Part shown: positions 51,907 to 61,809 of the stretch, piece by piece | Numbering within the stretch: the stretch's first letter is position 1 | Layout of the letters: every line of letters begins with the position of its first letter | Source: Paenibacillus sp. FSL R10-2734 | Lineage (GTDB): Bacteria > Bacillota > Bacilli > Paenibacillales > Paenibacillaceae | Direction: 5' to 3' | DNA: 64,000 nucleotides | Assembly: GCF_037963865.1 (NCBI RefSeq) | Contig: NZ_CP150170.1 | Location: 2,666,001-2,730,000, forward strand | Translations under genes and position numbers: made by a program | The notes under the pieces: model-generated | Told to the model about the DNA's origin: nothing | What the model saw: only the letters and a program-made list of their open reading frames with translations | Databases searched by the model: none

Positions 51907-53553
51907 TTACAAACCGAGTTTGTTGCGGTATTCCTGCGGTGTTATGCCATAATGCTTCTTGAATAGATGAATGAAATAGCTTGGTTTCTGATAGCCAAGC
52001 AAGGTTGAAATTTCATAGATTTTTTCAGGAGATTGCTCTAGTAGAACGATTGCTTTCTCCATACGAACACGAAGCGTATATTCACTGATTCCTTCACCGG
52101 TCTCAAGTTTGTAAATCTTAGAGAGATATGAAGGATTCAGATACACACTCGAGGAGATCGTTTGCAGTGAAGCTGTACCTGGATTCTGCGCTATGTATTC
52201 CTGAACCTTGCGGATGATGGAGTTCCGGGAATCTTTCTCCACGCTGCTGACCGAGCGACGGTAGCTGGCGATGACACGCTCACTCCAGTTACGCAGTTCA
52301 TCTACGGTTTGCATAGGTTGCCCGCTAGTTACAGTGTAGAAATCTTCACCTATTGTGTCAGCCATCCATTTCTTCGTACGGTGAATAAGAGAAGAGATAG
52401 ACGAGGCTATGGTGAAATAGGTTTCAAGGATATGCTCCTGCGAGTCTCTCCATTCTTCTTCTAGCTCCTGTAGAATTGCTGCGAGCTTTTCATTGGCTGC
52501 TTCCCATTGGCCCATCTCAAGCAGTAAGCCAAGCGACGGCGTAAGGTAGAGCTCACTCAGCTGCTGCAGTTCTCCACGGTTAGGTTCCTTAGCCAGTGAG
52601 ATGAACAATTCGGTATCCCTACCGATGAAATGCCTGAAGCTGGCCAGTGAGGACTGATACATGGTCCGGATATTTTGCGGGAATTGACCTCGTTTGCTCG
52701 TTAGAACGGATATACCTACCTTTAAATAGGATTTGGCCGCACGCTGGAGCTGAAAGGCCTGTGTTTCAATCCAGACATCGAGCTCCTCTTCTTCGCTTAT
52801 CTTTGTTGGTTCCATCGTATTTGGGTGAGACTTGTCTGACAGCAAGCAGACGATAATTCCATGCATATCTGTACAATGCCATATCTCCATACGAGTGCCA
52901 AACAGTTCGGCTGCAATGTTAGTTAGTGCGTATTCAATAAGTGTTTCATCACTCTGATCGTACTCGCCTTCAGTCGTATCAATCCTTAGCAGCATTATGC
53001 TGTAAGAAGCGTTTCTGGCAATGGGTACTTCATACATTTGAAGCTTTTTGGAAAGTGGACCGATGGCTGGGTCCTGCTTACCGGTAATCAGATCCCGCAG
53101 TAGGTATTCTCGCAGCTTAGGTAGCTGCTCTCTGAGCGTATAATTAATTTTTTGGATCGAAATAATCTCCTGCCATTCCTGTTCAAGCTCGTCCATTGCT
53201 TTTCGGACGGCGTCCATTAATTCTTCGTCCTCAACAGGTTTAAGTAGATAATCACTCGATCTCAGCTTCAAAGCTTGTTTGGTATATTCAAAATCGGCAA
53301 AGCCTGTGAGCAAAATGCATTTGGTATGTTTCCAGTTACGTTTGATTTCGGCAATGAGCTCGAGCCCTGACATGCCAGGCATGCAGATATCAGTCACAAC
53401 GACGTCGATCGAATGTTCATAGAGTAGCTCTAGCGCTTCACGTCCTGAGTAGGCTTTATGAACAATGTCGACGCCTATTTCGTGCCATGGAAGCATATCA
53501 GCCAAATCATCTACAAGTGCTGTCTGATCATCTATGATTAACAGTTGGTGCAT
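51907..53553 (-). CDS. YesN-type response regulator with AraC domain (importer 3)
   Basis: 548 residues: receiver 1-120 with D55 in VVTDICMPGMSGLEL, a long middle region (about 140-430), and a C-terminal AraC HTH (ASLQTISSSVYLNPSYLSKIYKLE, YEISTLLGYQKPSYFIHLFKKHYG). It is the largest of the three regulators of this type here. It lies downstream of its kinase on the minus strand; the importer genes are divergent from the pair. Confidence 0.92.
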   Translation of the reverse strand: MHQLLIIDDQTALVDDLADMLPWHEIGVDIVHKAYSGREALELLYEHSIDVVVTDICMPGMSGLELIAEIKRNWKHTKCILLTGFADFEYTKQALKLRSSDYLLKPVEDEELMDAVRKAMDELEQEWQEIISIQKINYTLREQLPKLREYLLRDLITGKQDPAIGPLSKKLQMYEVPIARNASYSIMLLRIDTTEGEYDQSDETLIEYALTNIAAELFGTRMEIWHCTDMHGIIVCLLSDKSHPNTMEPTKISEEEELDVWIETQAFQLQRAAKSYLKVGISVLTSKRGQFPQNIRTMYQSSLASFRHFIGRDTELFISLAKEPNRGELQQLSELYLTPSLGLLLEMGQWEAANEKLAAILQELEEEWRDSQEHILETYFTIASSISSLIHRTKKWMADTIGEDFYTVTSGQPMQTVDELRNWSERVIASYRRSVSSVEKDSRNSIIRKVQEYIAQNPGTASLQTISSSVYLNPSYLSKIYKLETGEGISEYTLRVRMEKAIVLLEQSPEKIYEISTLLGYQKPSYFIHLFKKHYGITPQEYRNKLGL

Positions 53554-53580
53554 TTCAGGTTCCTCCTTGATGTAAGCCAG

Positions 53581-55314
53581 TTATGAGGCACTATCGTAAT
53601 CTGACTGATTAGGCCAGTACAGCTGGGTCTCAACTCCGCCTTCCTCCCGCCTTATAATACGCAGCCCGGCCTCTTTCCCGAACTGCAGCTGTATCCGCTG
53701 CCGCGTATTCCACAAGGCACAGCCCTTATCTTCGACAGGTGGAAACGCAATCTGCCGCTGCAATGAGATAAGCTTTTCTTCCGTAAGACCAATACCGTCA
53801 TCCTGCACTGCAATAATATTATACTCTTCGGAGACATAGGCACTGATATGAATACTTCCGCAGCCTACCGGTTCTATGCCGTGCAGTACTGCATTCTCTA
53901 CCAGCGGCTGGAGGATAAGACGCGGTAGCTTAAGCCCTGCGAAGGCAGTGGGTATATCAATCTCATATTTTAAATCCTGAACCTTGATCGCCTGAATGGC
54001 TAAGTAGCTTTGAACCAAATCGATTTCCTCTTTCAGCTCGGCGGTCTGCCGCTCGGAATAGGTCGTGTAACGGTAATATTTACTGAGGTGCATCGTTAGC
54101 TGCATAACCGTTTCTTTCTCACCTAGACGCGTCAGACTGCGAATGAGTGTGAAGCAATTGTATAGAAAATGCGGATTAATCTGTGATTGCAGTTGCTTCA
54201 GGTTAGCGTCTCTTGAAGCAATCTGCTCCAAGTAAACATTTTGTATAAGCTGTTCAATTTGTGTGGCCATATCATTAAAGCTGACCAGCAGAAAGTGAAA
54301 TTCGTTATTTGGATGCAAGACATTGATCGTTGTGTAATCTCCCCGTTTAACCCTTCGGACACCACGAATTAGTTCGCGAATCGGCACCTGAACTGTGTTG
54401 TACAGGAAGTACGCAGCGATAGTACTACCTACGAGCAGGAAGAAAATCGAGCTGTAAAACAAATAGCTGTTTGTTGTAATCGGCCGCACTACATCCTGAA
54501 TCGGCAAATAATCTACTAGATACTGTCTGAGCTCTGGCATCCAGACACCACTGACGGCGTATTCGCTTCCAGATAGTGTAAGACGTGTGAATGGGTGTTT
54601 AGCGAGAACCTTAAGATCGATCTTTTCAATCAGCTCTTTCTGTAGCTTATGATCAGCGTCTATGGCTTGTATCACACTATGATCGTCTGAAATAAAGAAA
54701 GGATCGCCTTTCCCCCCTTTCTTGAAACGATCAAGTGCCTTGATCAAATCCGTAGCAGGAAAGCTCATTTCTACAATCAGTTTGGCCTGTTCCAAGGAGG
54801 AATTAAATGGCTCGGTAATATGACGAACAAAGCGCAGCTGCCCGCGATAGAAGGAGGGGACATCGTTCGTTACTTTCCAAGTCCGAGAGAAATTGCGCCG
54901 AAGCTGGTTGTTGTCAAACACGTTAGACACATTGGAGGAAACAAAAGTTCGGGTGTCGGGGGCATAGATGCTAAGTGTTGTATCCCATGTTGAGGAAGCG
55001 ATTACAAGTTTCAGCTTGTCATCAATTTTGAGCTTTTCATTCGTCTGCTCATACAGTGTCATAATCTCGATGAATTCGAGAGCGCGTACGTTGATATCTT
55101 CGCTGAGGATGAGTCCGCCTTTAGAGAGCTGCGCAGCAACATTGTCAGTCTGCACGGCAAAGTATGTAAGATCCTTGTACATCGATTTCTCAATTTCATC
55201 TGAGACTACGCGAAGACTTGTCTGGTTGGAGAACCAATATAGTCCTACAAGAGGAATTAGTAGAATCAGGACCAAAGAGATGATTTTTGTAAATGTATTA
55301 AAGCGTGTGTTCAT
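53581..55314 (-). CDS. YesM-type sensor histidine kinase (importer 3)
   Basis: 577 residues: transmembrane helix at about 9-30, an extracellular domain of about 240 residues, a second helix near 280-300, HAMP, His_kinase with SQINPHFLYNCFTLIRS (H382) and an ATPase domain with LVENAVLHG and VQDDGIGL. The regulator follows after 27 bp. The divergent gap of about 160 bp to the permease gene should hold both promoters; no site was assigned there. Confidence 0.92.
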   Translation of the reverse strand: MNTRFNTFTKIISLVLILLIPLVGLYWFSNQTSLRVVSDEIEKSMYKDLTYFAVQTDNVAAQLSKGGLILSEDINVRALEFIEIMTLYEQTNEKLKIDDKLKLVIASSTWDTTLSIYAPDTRTFVSSNVSNVFDNNQLRRNFSRTWKVTNDVPSFYRGQLRFVRHITEPFNSSLEQAKLIVEMSFPATDLIKALDRFKKGGKGDPFFISDDHSVIQAIDADHKLQKELIEKIDLKVLAKHPFTRLTLSGSEYAVSGVWMPELRQYLVDYLPIQDVVRPITTNSYLFYSSIFFLLVGSTIAAYFLYNTVQVPIRELIRGVRRVKRGDYTTINVLHPNNEFHFLLVSFNDMATQIEQLIQNVYLEQIASRDANLKQLQSQINPHFLYNCFTLIRSLTRLGEKETVMQLTMHLSKYYRYTTYSERQTAELKEEIDLVQSYLAIQAIKVQDLKYEIDIPTAFAGLKLPRLILQPLVENAVLHGIEPVGCGSIHISAYVSEEYNIIAVQDDGIGLTEEKLISLQRQIAFPPVEDKGCALWNTRQRIQLQFGKEAGLRIIRREEGGVETQLYWPNQSDYDSAS

Positions 55315-55476
55315 GCTTGCGACTCCTTCGCTTCATGAAAGTAAGGAAACAAAAAATGAGGCATTATTCTAAAATTATCGGCGCAGACGACCTTAGATGG
55401 CGATTGTATACTTACTATTGCAGGATGATGTTACAGATGTCAATCCTAAAAAATGATGGTAGAGAGGATTATGGGG

Positions 55477-56427
55477 ATGGAAACAGCAAAAAAGATGAAT
55501 GTAAAAGGCACACTGGTCTCACGGCCCTGGCTGAAAGGATTCCTAAAACGAACATGGCCACTGCATGTAATGTTGATACCTGCTGTTGTGCTACAGTTCA
55601 TCTTCGGTTATTTGCCGCTTGGAGGACTTGTGATCGCTTTCAAAGACTTCAAGCCTTATGACGGGATATGGGGATCCAAATGGGTTGGACTTGAACATTT
55701 TCGCTTTATGTTTGAATACCCGGACAGTAAGAAAGTTATTGTTAATACCGTTCTGATCGCCGGTTTGAAAATTATATTGAATGTCATTGTGCCGTTTACA
55801 TTTGCGCTTCTGTTGAATGAAGTCCGGCGAAATTCGGTCAAAAGAACCGTGCAAACGCTTGTATACTTACCTTATTTCATCTCTTGGGTATTTCTCGGCG
55901 GCATCTTGACGGATATGCTATCCGCCGACGGGATGATTAATTCCGTATTACAGAATTGGTTTGGCATCGAGCCTATCCTATTTTTAGCCAGTGGCAACTG
56001 GTTCCGCTTTATCGTGGTGGTGACCGATGTGTGGCAGCAATTTGGGTATGGTACGATCGTCTATTTGGCAGCGCTAGCTGGAGTAAATCCATCACTGTAT
56101 GAAGCGGCGGAGGTTGATGGTGCGAACCGCTGGAGACAGACGTTAAGCGTAACGATTCCATCGTTGGTGCCTATAATCATCGTCGTTGCTACTTTGGCTA
56201 TCGGTAATATCCTTAATGCAGGATTTGATCAAATCTTTAATATGTATAATCCGCTTGTATATGATAAAGGCGATATTATTGATACGTTTGTGTATCGAAC
56301 CGGTATATTAAATGGCCAGTACAGCTTCGCTACTGCTGTTGGTGTGTTTAAATCATTGGTTGGCTTTTTACTCATAGTGGTTGGTTACAGAGTGGCTTAT
56401 AAATTGGCGGACTATAAAATATTCTAG
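55477..56427 (+). CDS. ABC transporter permease, LplB/YtcP-like (importer 3, first)
   Basis: 316 residues, six helices, with FGYLPLGGLVIAFKDFKPYDGIWGSKWVGLEHF typical of the LplB subgroup (polysaccharide or complex-sugar importers) and the EAA loop EAAEVDGANRWRQTLSVTIPSL. ATG codons at 55453, 55471 and 55477 are in frame; 55477 was chosen because GAGAGG stands 9 bp before it, but 55471 is possible. Confidence 0.88.
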   Translation: METAKKMNVKGTLVSRPWLKGFLKRTWPLHVMLIPAVVLQFIFGYLPLGGLVIAFKDFKPYDGIWGSKWVGLEHFRFMFEYPDSKKVIVNTVLIAGLKIILNVIVPFTFALLLNEVRRNSVKRTVQTLVYLPYFISWVFLGGILTDMLSADGMINSVLQNWFGIEPILFLASGNWFRFIVVVTDVWQQFGYGTIVYLAALAGVNPSLYEAAEVDGANRWRQTLSVTIPSLVPIIIVVATLAIGNILNAGFDQIFNMYNPLVYDKGDIIDTFVYRTGILNGQYSFATAVGVFKSLVGFLLIVVGYRVAYKLADYKIF

Positions 56428-56438
56428 GAGGTTCAGGG

Positions 56439-57317
56439 ATGTATTACAAAACAAGAGGATACCAGTTGTTCACTATACTTAACTATTGCATACTTGTCAT
56501 TGCTGGACTGCTCTGTATCCTACCAATCATTCATATTTTGGCGATTAGTTTCAGTGCAAGCGCACCGGCTAATGCTCATCTCGTCGGACTTTGGCCAGTC
56601 GATTTTAATATCGAATCCTACACCAAAACCTTGAACAATCCCAATTTCTTGCGGGCATTCTTTATTTCAGTGGGTCGGACGGTTCTTGGCACATTCATGA
56701 CCATGAGTGTGATTACCCTAGCCGCTTATTCATTATCGAAGGATTCGTCAGTTCTCAAAAGTCGTAACATCTATGCTTGGTATTTTGTCTTCACAATGCT
56801 ATTCACAGGCGGTATGATCCCTTTGTATATGGTTGTGCGGAATTTGCACTTGATGGATACGATCTGGGCGCTTGTGCTACCGGGTGCAGTGCAAGTATTT
56901 AATATGATCCTGCTCATGAACTTCTTCAAAGCCACACCAAAAGAGCTGGAGGAGGCTGCATTGATTGATGGTGCGGGACACTTTACCGTGCTGTTCCGTG
57001 TATATCTCCCATTGGCTATGGCCTCCATTGCCACACTGTCGTTATTCTCGGTTGTCGGCAGCTGGAATGCATGGTTTGATGGTTTACTATATATCAATAA
57101 TTATCGTAATTATCCGCTTGCCACTTTCCTACAGACGGTTATTGTATCGCAGGACTTTAGTAAGCTGACTGCGAATCCTCGTGATTTGCTGAATATTTCT
57201 CAGCGGACAGTGAAAGCTGCACAGATTTTCATAGGCATGCTGCCAGTACTACTGATTTATCCATTTCTGCAGCGGTTTTTTGTAAAGGGGATTGTATTAG
57301 GAGCGATTAAAGAGTAA
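56439..57317 (+). CDS. ABC transporter permease, LplC-like (importer 3, second)
   Basis: 292 residues, six helices, EAA loop EAALIDGAGHFTVLFRVYLPLA and the C-terminus FVKGIVLGAIKE. It starts 11 bp after the first permease with TAGGAGG before the ATG. As with the other two sets, no ATPase gene is present. Confidence 0.9.
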   Translation: MYYKTRGYQLFTILNYCILVIAGLLCILPIIHILAISFSASAPANAHLVGLWPVDFNIESYTKTLNNPNFLRAFFISVGRTVLGTFMTMSVITLAAYSLSKDSSVLKSRNIYAWYFVFTMLFTGGMIPLYMVVRNLHLMDTIWALVLPGAVQVFNMILLMNFFKATPKELEEAALIDGAGHFTVLFRVYLPLAMASIATLSLFSVVGSWNAWFDGLLYINNYRNYPLATFLQTVIVSQDFSKLTANPRDLLNISQRTVKAAQIFIGMLPVLLIYPFLQRFFVKGIVLGAIKE

Positions 57318-57408
57318 TAGTAAAAAGATAAAAAAATTAGCATCTGCACCAAATATCGGGTATTTCTTAATTTTGTATCGAGAATTATAGTTTGATATGT
57401 AGAGCAAG

Positions 57409-57422
57409 GGTAAGCGCTCTCA
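57409..57422. promoter_or_regulatory. cre site before importer 3 binding protein
   Basis: GGTAAGCGCTCTCA matches the CcpA consensus in 13 of 14 positions. It lies 27 bp before the start of the binding protein, where it could block transcription from a promoter or act as a roadblock. Confidence 0.6.
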
Positions 57423-57448
57423 ATACGATCTAGGGGGAAAAGAAGAAA

Positions 57449-59209
57449 ATGCAATACAAAAGAATAAGCAACTTATTGCTGGCTACGGTAATGGCGCTAA
57501 GTCTGGCGGCTTGCTCGGGCAATAATGACAACAGTTCGAATGCAACCAAAGATGCAGCAAAGAACGGGAACAGCACTACTGATAATGCAGTACAGCCAAA
57601 AAGTAATGTTGACGAAACCGGTTGGGATGGCAGTAAGTATGCAGAGCCAATCACACTTACAACGGTTAAGGCTATTGGTAACAACTATTACTATAAAACT
57701 GGCGAGAGTATGGAGAACAACGTCCTCAACACTTACATGAAAGATAATCTAGGCATTGATGTGAAATATGATTGGGTTGTCACTGACACTAACCAAGCCT
57801 ATCAGACGAAGATTCGACTAATGTTGTCTTCTGGTGATAAAATGCCGGACGTGATCACCTACCGCGGAGATATGGAAACGGTCAATATGCTGATTGATTC
57901 CGGCCAGTTCATGGATGTGGGTAGTTTGATCGACAAGTATGCTGGAGATGTATACAAGAAGGGGATGGAGCTCAATCCGGATACGTTGCTGCCAGTAACA
58001 CGCGATGGCAAGGTTATGGCGCTTCCAGTTCTAGATTACGCATATAATGACGACATGGTACTCTGGCTGCGTCAAGACTGGATGGATAAGCTGGGGCTGC
58101 AGGCTCCTAAGACACTAGCCGATTTCGAGAGCATCATGGACGCTTTTGTAAACCAAGATCCTGATGGCAACGGCAAGAAAGATACACTTGGTCTGGCAAC
58201 GGGTTTCAAAAATACCTACTTGAACTGGATTGCTGATATCAGTTGGTTGTTTGGTGATTTCGGCACACTGCCGGAACAATGGAATAAAGGTGCAGATGGG
58301 CAGCTCAGCTACGGTTCGATCGATCCAGGTGCTAAGCAAGCACTATCTACACTGAAGACATGGATGGAAAAAGGCTATATCACCAAAGATGCAGGTCTTG
58401 TCGATGAAAATGGTGGTTACGAGCAATTCACTAAAGGTCAAGCGGGTGCAATTGTGGGCCGTAACTGGCTTCCTGACTGGCCGTTTGGCGATCTGCTGAA
58501 CAACGTTCCTGGTTCAAAATACAAAGCTTATGCTATTCCTGCCGGTCCTGATGGCAAAATAGGTACACAAAGTGGTAATCCTTCAGTCAACGGTTGGATG
58601 CTCATCAATAAGGATTCGAAGCATCCAGAAGCGCTGCTGCGTTATTATAACTTCTTATTCGATAACTGGGCGAACCCGCAAAAGGGTGGCATATTCGAAA
58701 ATGGCTTTGCTGAAGGTTATGACTATGCCAAGCAAGCAGATGGTACTGTAGTTAAGGATCCAGCGAAATACCCAGATCTATTCCCGGGCTATGGCGACCG
58801 TACACATTTGGTTGAACCTATCTACTACTCCCTTACTTTTGATGGTGCTCGTGAGCCAGGATTGTATGCAGATACGATGAGCAAGCTGGCAGACGGGGGT
58901 ACACCGGAAACACCGTATGAAATTGCAACGGCTGCGGTTCGTAAACCGGAGAACATCGAAGCGATGAAGATCGTCATGGAACAGAAGGATATCCGGATGA
59001 AAAATTACTTCCAAGGACCCCTGACCGAAACCATGAAATCCAAAAATGAGTTATTGAAGAAACTGGTACTCCAAACGTACTCCAAGATCATTTATGGTCA
59101 ATCTCCTATCGAAGAGTTCGACACGATGGTGGCCAACTGGAAGAAATCAGGCGGAGATCAAATTACTAAGGAAGTTAATGACTGGTATATTTCTGCTAGT
59201 AAAAAATAA
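57449..59209 (+). CDS. Large sugar-binding lipoprotein of importer 3 (LplA-like)
   Basis: 586 residues, much longer than the other two binding proteins in the window, as usual for the LplA group. Signal peptide with lipobox LAAC, then an Asn/Ser/Thr/Ala tether. It contains a likely calcium-binding loop NQDPDGNGKKDTLGLATG (about 230-245), often found in this group. The ligand is probably an oligosaccharide, but this is not shown. Ribosome site AGGGGGAAAAG. Confidence 0.88.
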   Translation: MQYKRISNLLLATVMALSLAACSGNNDNSSNATKDAAKNGNSTTDNAVQPKSNVDETGWDGSKYAEPITLTTVKAIGNNYYYKTGESMENNVLNTYMKDNLGIDVKYDWVVTDTNQAYQTKIRLMLSSGDKMPDVITYRGDMETVNMLIDSGQFMDVGSLIDKYAGDVYKKGMELNPDTLLPVTRDGKVMALPVLDYAYNDDMVLWLRQDWMDKLGLQAPKTLADFESIMDAFVNQDPDGNGKKDTLGLATGFKNTYLNWIADISWLFGDFGTLPEQWNKGADGQLSYGSIDPGAKQALSTLKTWMEKGYITKDAGLVDENGGYEQFTKGQAGAIVGRNWLPDWPFGDLLNNVPGSKYKAYAIPAGPDGKIGTQSGNPSVNGWMLINKDSKHPEALLRYYNFLFDNWANPQKGGIFENGFAEGYDYAKQADGTVVKDPAKYPDLFPGYGDRTHLVEPIYYSLTFDGAREPGLYADTMSKLADGGTPETPYEIATAAVRKPENIEAMKIVMEQKDIRMKNYFQGPLTETMKSKNELLKKLVLQTYSKIIYGQSPIEEFDTMVANWKKSGGDQITKEVNDWYISASKK

Positions 59210-59242
59210 GAGGAAAATAAATATCACCTATAAATGAAAAGA

Positions 59243-59274
59243 AACGCTGCAGATTCGATGCAGCGTTCCTTTTT
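59243..59274 (+). terminator. Terminator after importer 3
   Basis: AACGCTGCA (59243-59251) and TGCAGCGTT (59259-59267) pair perfectly, followed by CCTTTTT. Confidence 0.88.
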
Positions 59275-59300
59275 GCGTGTTAAGATATTAGACCCTCGTA

Positions 59301-60167
59301 TTAACCCAATCGTTTGAACCGGCCCTGAATCTCTACAGTCTCTACAACATTGACGAAGGAGCTTGGGTCCGCCTCAAGAATAGTCTTTCGTAGATTTGCA
59401 AGCTCATAACGGGTCGTTACCGTCATTAGCATGGTATTTCCCTCATGACTGTAGCCACCCTCTGCATTGACGACTGTGATACCGTGTGGCAGCTGTGTAA
59501 GTCGATTAAGCATCTTTTCTCTTTCTTTCGTAACAATGAAGCAGGTCAGCTTCACATGGCGGATATGAATCATATCCACTACTCTACTCTTTACAAAAAT
59601 ACAGAGCATAGCGTACAAGGCGGAGTCCCAGCTTTTAAAGAAGCCTAAGCTTAGAATAACCATACCATCCAATAAGAACATTACATTCCCCATTGCAATA
59701 TCGCGTTTACGTGAAATAATCGAGCCTAATATATCAAATCCCCCGGAAGAGCCCCCTGTACGGAGAGAAAAACCAACGCCGCCAGCAATAATTACCCCGC
59801 CGAAAATACTTGCCAGAATCGGGTCCTTGGTCACTTGCACCTCAGGAATAATAGTCATGAACCAGGTGGTGGCTACTACCGAAAGCATGCTTAGAAAAAT
59901 GTATTTTTTTCCCACCGCAATAAATCCCCATACAATTAAAGGAAGATTTATCACAAAATAAAGCTTGGAGATGTACTTCGGATCCGTTATATAACCGATG
60001 ACGGAAGCTACCCCTGCTACCCCACCACTCAGAAGCTGATGAGGGATTAGAAACAATCGCATCCCACTTGCAATTAATAAAGCTGAAAAAATAATGATAG
60101 CTACTTCCTTAAGTGGTTTTACTACGGTCCGCATGTTGGTCGGTAACCCGTAACTTCGAACTTGCAT
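59301..60167 (-). CDS. YitT-family membrane protein (DUF161 and DUF2179)
   Basis: 288 residues. An N-terminal membrane domain with about five helices (SGMRLFLIPHQLLSGGVAGVASVIGYI, GGSSGGFDILGSIISRK) and a soluble C-terminal DUF2179 domain (VVNAEGGYSHEGNTMLMTVTTRYELANLRKTILEADPSSFVNVVET). Function unknown. The ATG at 60167 with AAGAGGGGAT before it was preferred over an upstream frame start that adds 30 residues without a ribosome site. Confidence 0.88.
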   Translation of the reverse strand: MQVRSYGLPTNMRTVVKPLKEVAIIIFSALLIASGMRLFLIPHQLLSGGVAGVASVIGYITDPKYISKLYFVINLPLIVWGFIAVGKKYIFLSMLSVVATTWFMTIIPEVQVTKDPILASIFGGVIIAGGVGFSLRTGGSSGGFDILGSIISRKRDIAMGNVMFLLDGMVILSLGFFKSWDSALYAMLCIFVKSRVVDMIHIRHVKLTCFIVTKEREKMLNRLTQLPHGITVVNAEGGYSHEGNTMLMTVTTRYELANLRKTILEADPSSFVNVVETVEIQGRFKRLG

Positions 60168-60461
60168 GACACAAATCCCCTCTTTTTCATATGTCTTTAT
60201 AGTCTGCTCTTTTTGAAAATATAAACCCACTATATTTCCAATTAACAAGGATACCATAGATGGAAGTATTCGTAAAAAATTAATTTATCGTACTGATTAT
60301 ATTTATTTATATAGGGGAGCACTATGAACTCTTTCATAGCGGGTCTTGCAATTCTGTCATTTCTTCTTGTCTAAAGTGAGTAATTATCGCATATCCATGG
60401 ATAAGAGAAGGACAAACAAGCCCTAGTGGTGTGAATTAGTAAAAGTTAGGAGTTGAGTAGA

Positions 60462-60725
60462 TTGGACAAGTATGTAAGCTGGATGGCGATTCTACGGTTG
60501 CTCTCGGGCAGTGCGGAGATTACAGCTGCGCTTATTATGCTGCGGTTGAATCAGGTGGATAAGGCGCTCGCAGTTAATTCTGGGCTGGCTTTGGTAGGCC
60601 CGACCATCTTGATATTGACGACAGCGATCGGCCTATCAGGGATGGCTCAGCAGTTGTCTTGGAGCAAACTGGGCTGGGTCGGTTGTGGTGTAGCCTTTCT
60701 CTTAATTGGGATTCTAAAAAAATGA
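60462..60725 (+). CDS. yqhV: YqhV-like small membrane protein
   Basis: 87 residues with three hydrophobic helices (DKYVSWMAILRLLSGSAEITAALIMLRLNQVDKAL...). Immediately before spoIIIAA, the place of yqhV in B. subtilis; the function is unknown. TTG 60462 was preferred over TTG 60453 because TAGGAG lies 9 bp before the former. The 290 bp before it hold the divergent yitT promoter and presumably the operon promoter; CATATCC near 60391 is only a weak fit to a sigma-E -10 box. Confidence 0.8.
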   Translation: MDKYVSWMAILRLLSGSAEITAALIMLRLNQVDKALAVNSGLALVGPTILILTTAIGLSGMAQQLSWSKLGWVGCGVAFLLIGILKK

Positions 60726-60807
60726 TAGATGATAGGCATATTGGGCGCGTACAAGCATAAATATGGAATAAAGCAAAAAGATAGAGGACAACTTGGGGGT
60801 ACTTTGT

Positions 60808-61809
60808 ATGGCAGATGATTGGCTACAATTGTTTCCTGAAAAAGTAAGAGCACTATTAAAGTGCCTTCCCCTTCCGCTACTTGGAATGGTGGAAGAGATT
60901 CGGGTCCGTGAAGGTCGTCCGCTGGAGATTAACTATTCAGGTAAATATCACTTCCTTAGAGCAAATGGCAGCTTAACACAGAAGCCGGAAGAAGCCTATA
61001 GGCCGGATCGGGAAGACAGTCATAGACTGCTAGATCTGATCAGCAACCATTCACTATATACGATGGAAGAAGAGCTGAGAAAGGGATTTATAACGATTCC
61101 CGGCGGCCATCGAATAGGACTTGCTGGTCGGACGGTGCTGAGTGGTGGAGGTGTGGAGCATCTACGCGACATAACAAGCTTCAATGTCCGTATAGCCCGT
61201 GAGGTCCCCGGTGTCGCAGACAAGGTGCTGCCTTATCTGCTGGACAAGGGGAGGCAGCGAATGATGCACACCTTGATCCTCTCGCCCCCACAGCACGGTA
61301 AGACTACACTTCTTCGCGATATCGCAAGACAAATCTCCTTAGGGGATTTGGGCAAGCGTGAAGGCAATAGGCCCGGCTTAAAGGTAGGGATTGTCGATGA
61401 ACGTTCAGAGATTGCCGGAAGCAGGCGCGGGATTCCCGCCTTTGATGTCGGCCCGCGTACGGACATCCTCGATGGTTGTCCCAAAGCAGAAGGCATGATG
61501 ATGATGATTCGCTCCTTGTCACCTGATGTATTGATCGCTGATGAGATTGGTCGTCCAGAAGACGCCGATGCGGTCACCGAAGCGCTGCATGCTGGAATAT
61601 CAGTCGTTGCTTCGGCTCACGGTAAAGAGGTAATAGAACTGGCTCGTAGGCCGGGGCTTGGCGGGCTATTGGAACAGAAGATGTTCGAGAGATACGTCAT
61701 TCTGCACCGCTCTGAAGCGGGGCTCTCCTTCCGTATTCTGGATGGACAGAAACGCGGATTACTACTTATCTCTCCCGGGGATCGATTAGGCGGTGATTTA
61801 CATGCTTAA
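60808..61809 (+). CDS. spoIIIAA: Stage III sporulation protein AA
   Basis: 333-residue ATPase of the secretion-type superfamily, on the mother-cell side of the SpoIIIA-SpoIIQ channel that supports sigma-G activity in the forespore. Walker A is PPQHGKTTLL, Walker B-like region SPDVLIADEIG; the EEIRVREGRPLEI and GIPAFDVGPRTDILDG stretches are typical. ATG 60808 has GGGGG before it; a TTG 15 bp upstream overlaps that site. Its end overlaps spoIIIAB by 8 bp. Confidence 0.95.
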   Translation: MADDWLQLFPEKVRALLKCLPLPLLGMVEEIRVREGRPLEINYSGKYHFLRANGSLTQKPEEAYRPDREDSHRLLDLISNHSLYTMEEELRKGFITIPGGHRIGLAGRTVLSGGGVEHLRDITSFNVRIAREVPGVADKVLPYLLDKGRQRMMHTLILSPPQHGKTTLLRDIARQISLGDLGKREGNRPGLKVGIVDERSEIAGSRRGIPAFDVGPRTDILDGCPKAEGMMMMIRSLSPDVLIADEIGRPEDADAVTEALHAGISVVASAHGKEVIELARRPGLGGLLEQKMFERYVILHRSEAGLSFRILDGQKRGLLLISPGDRLGGDLHA

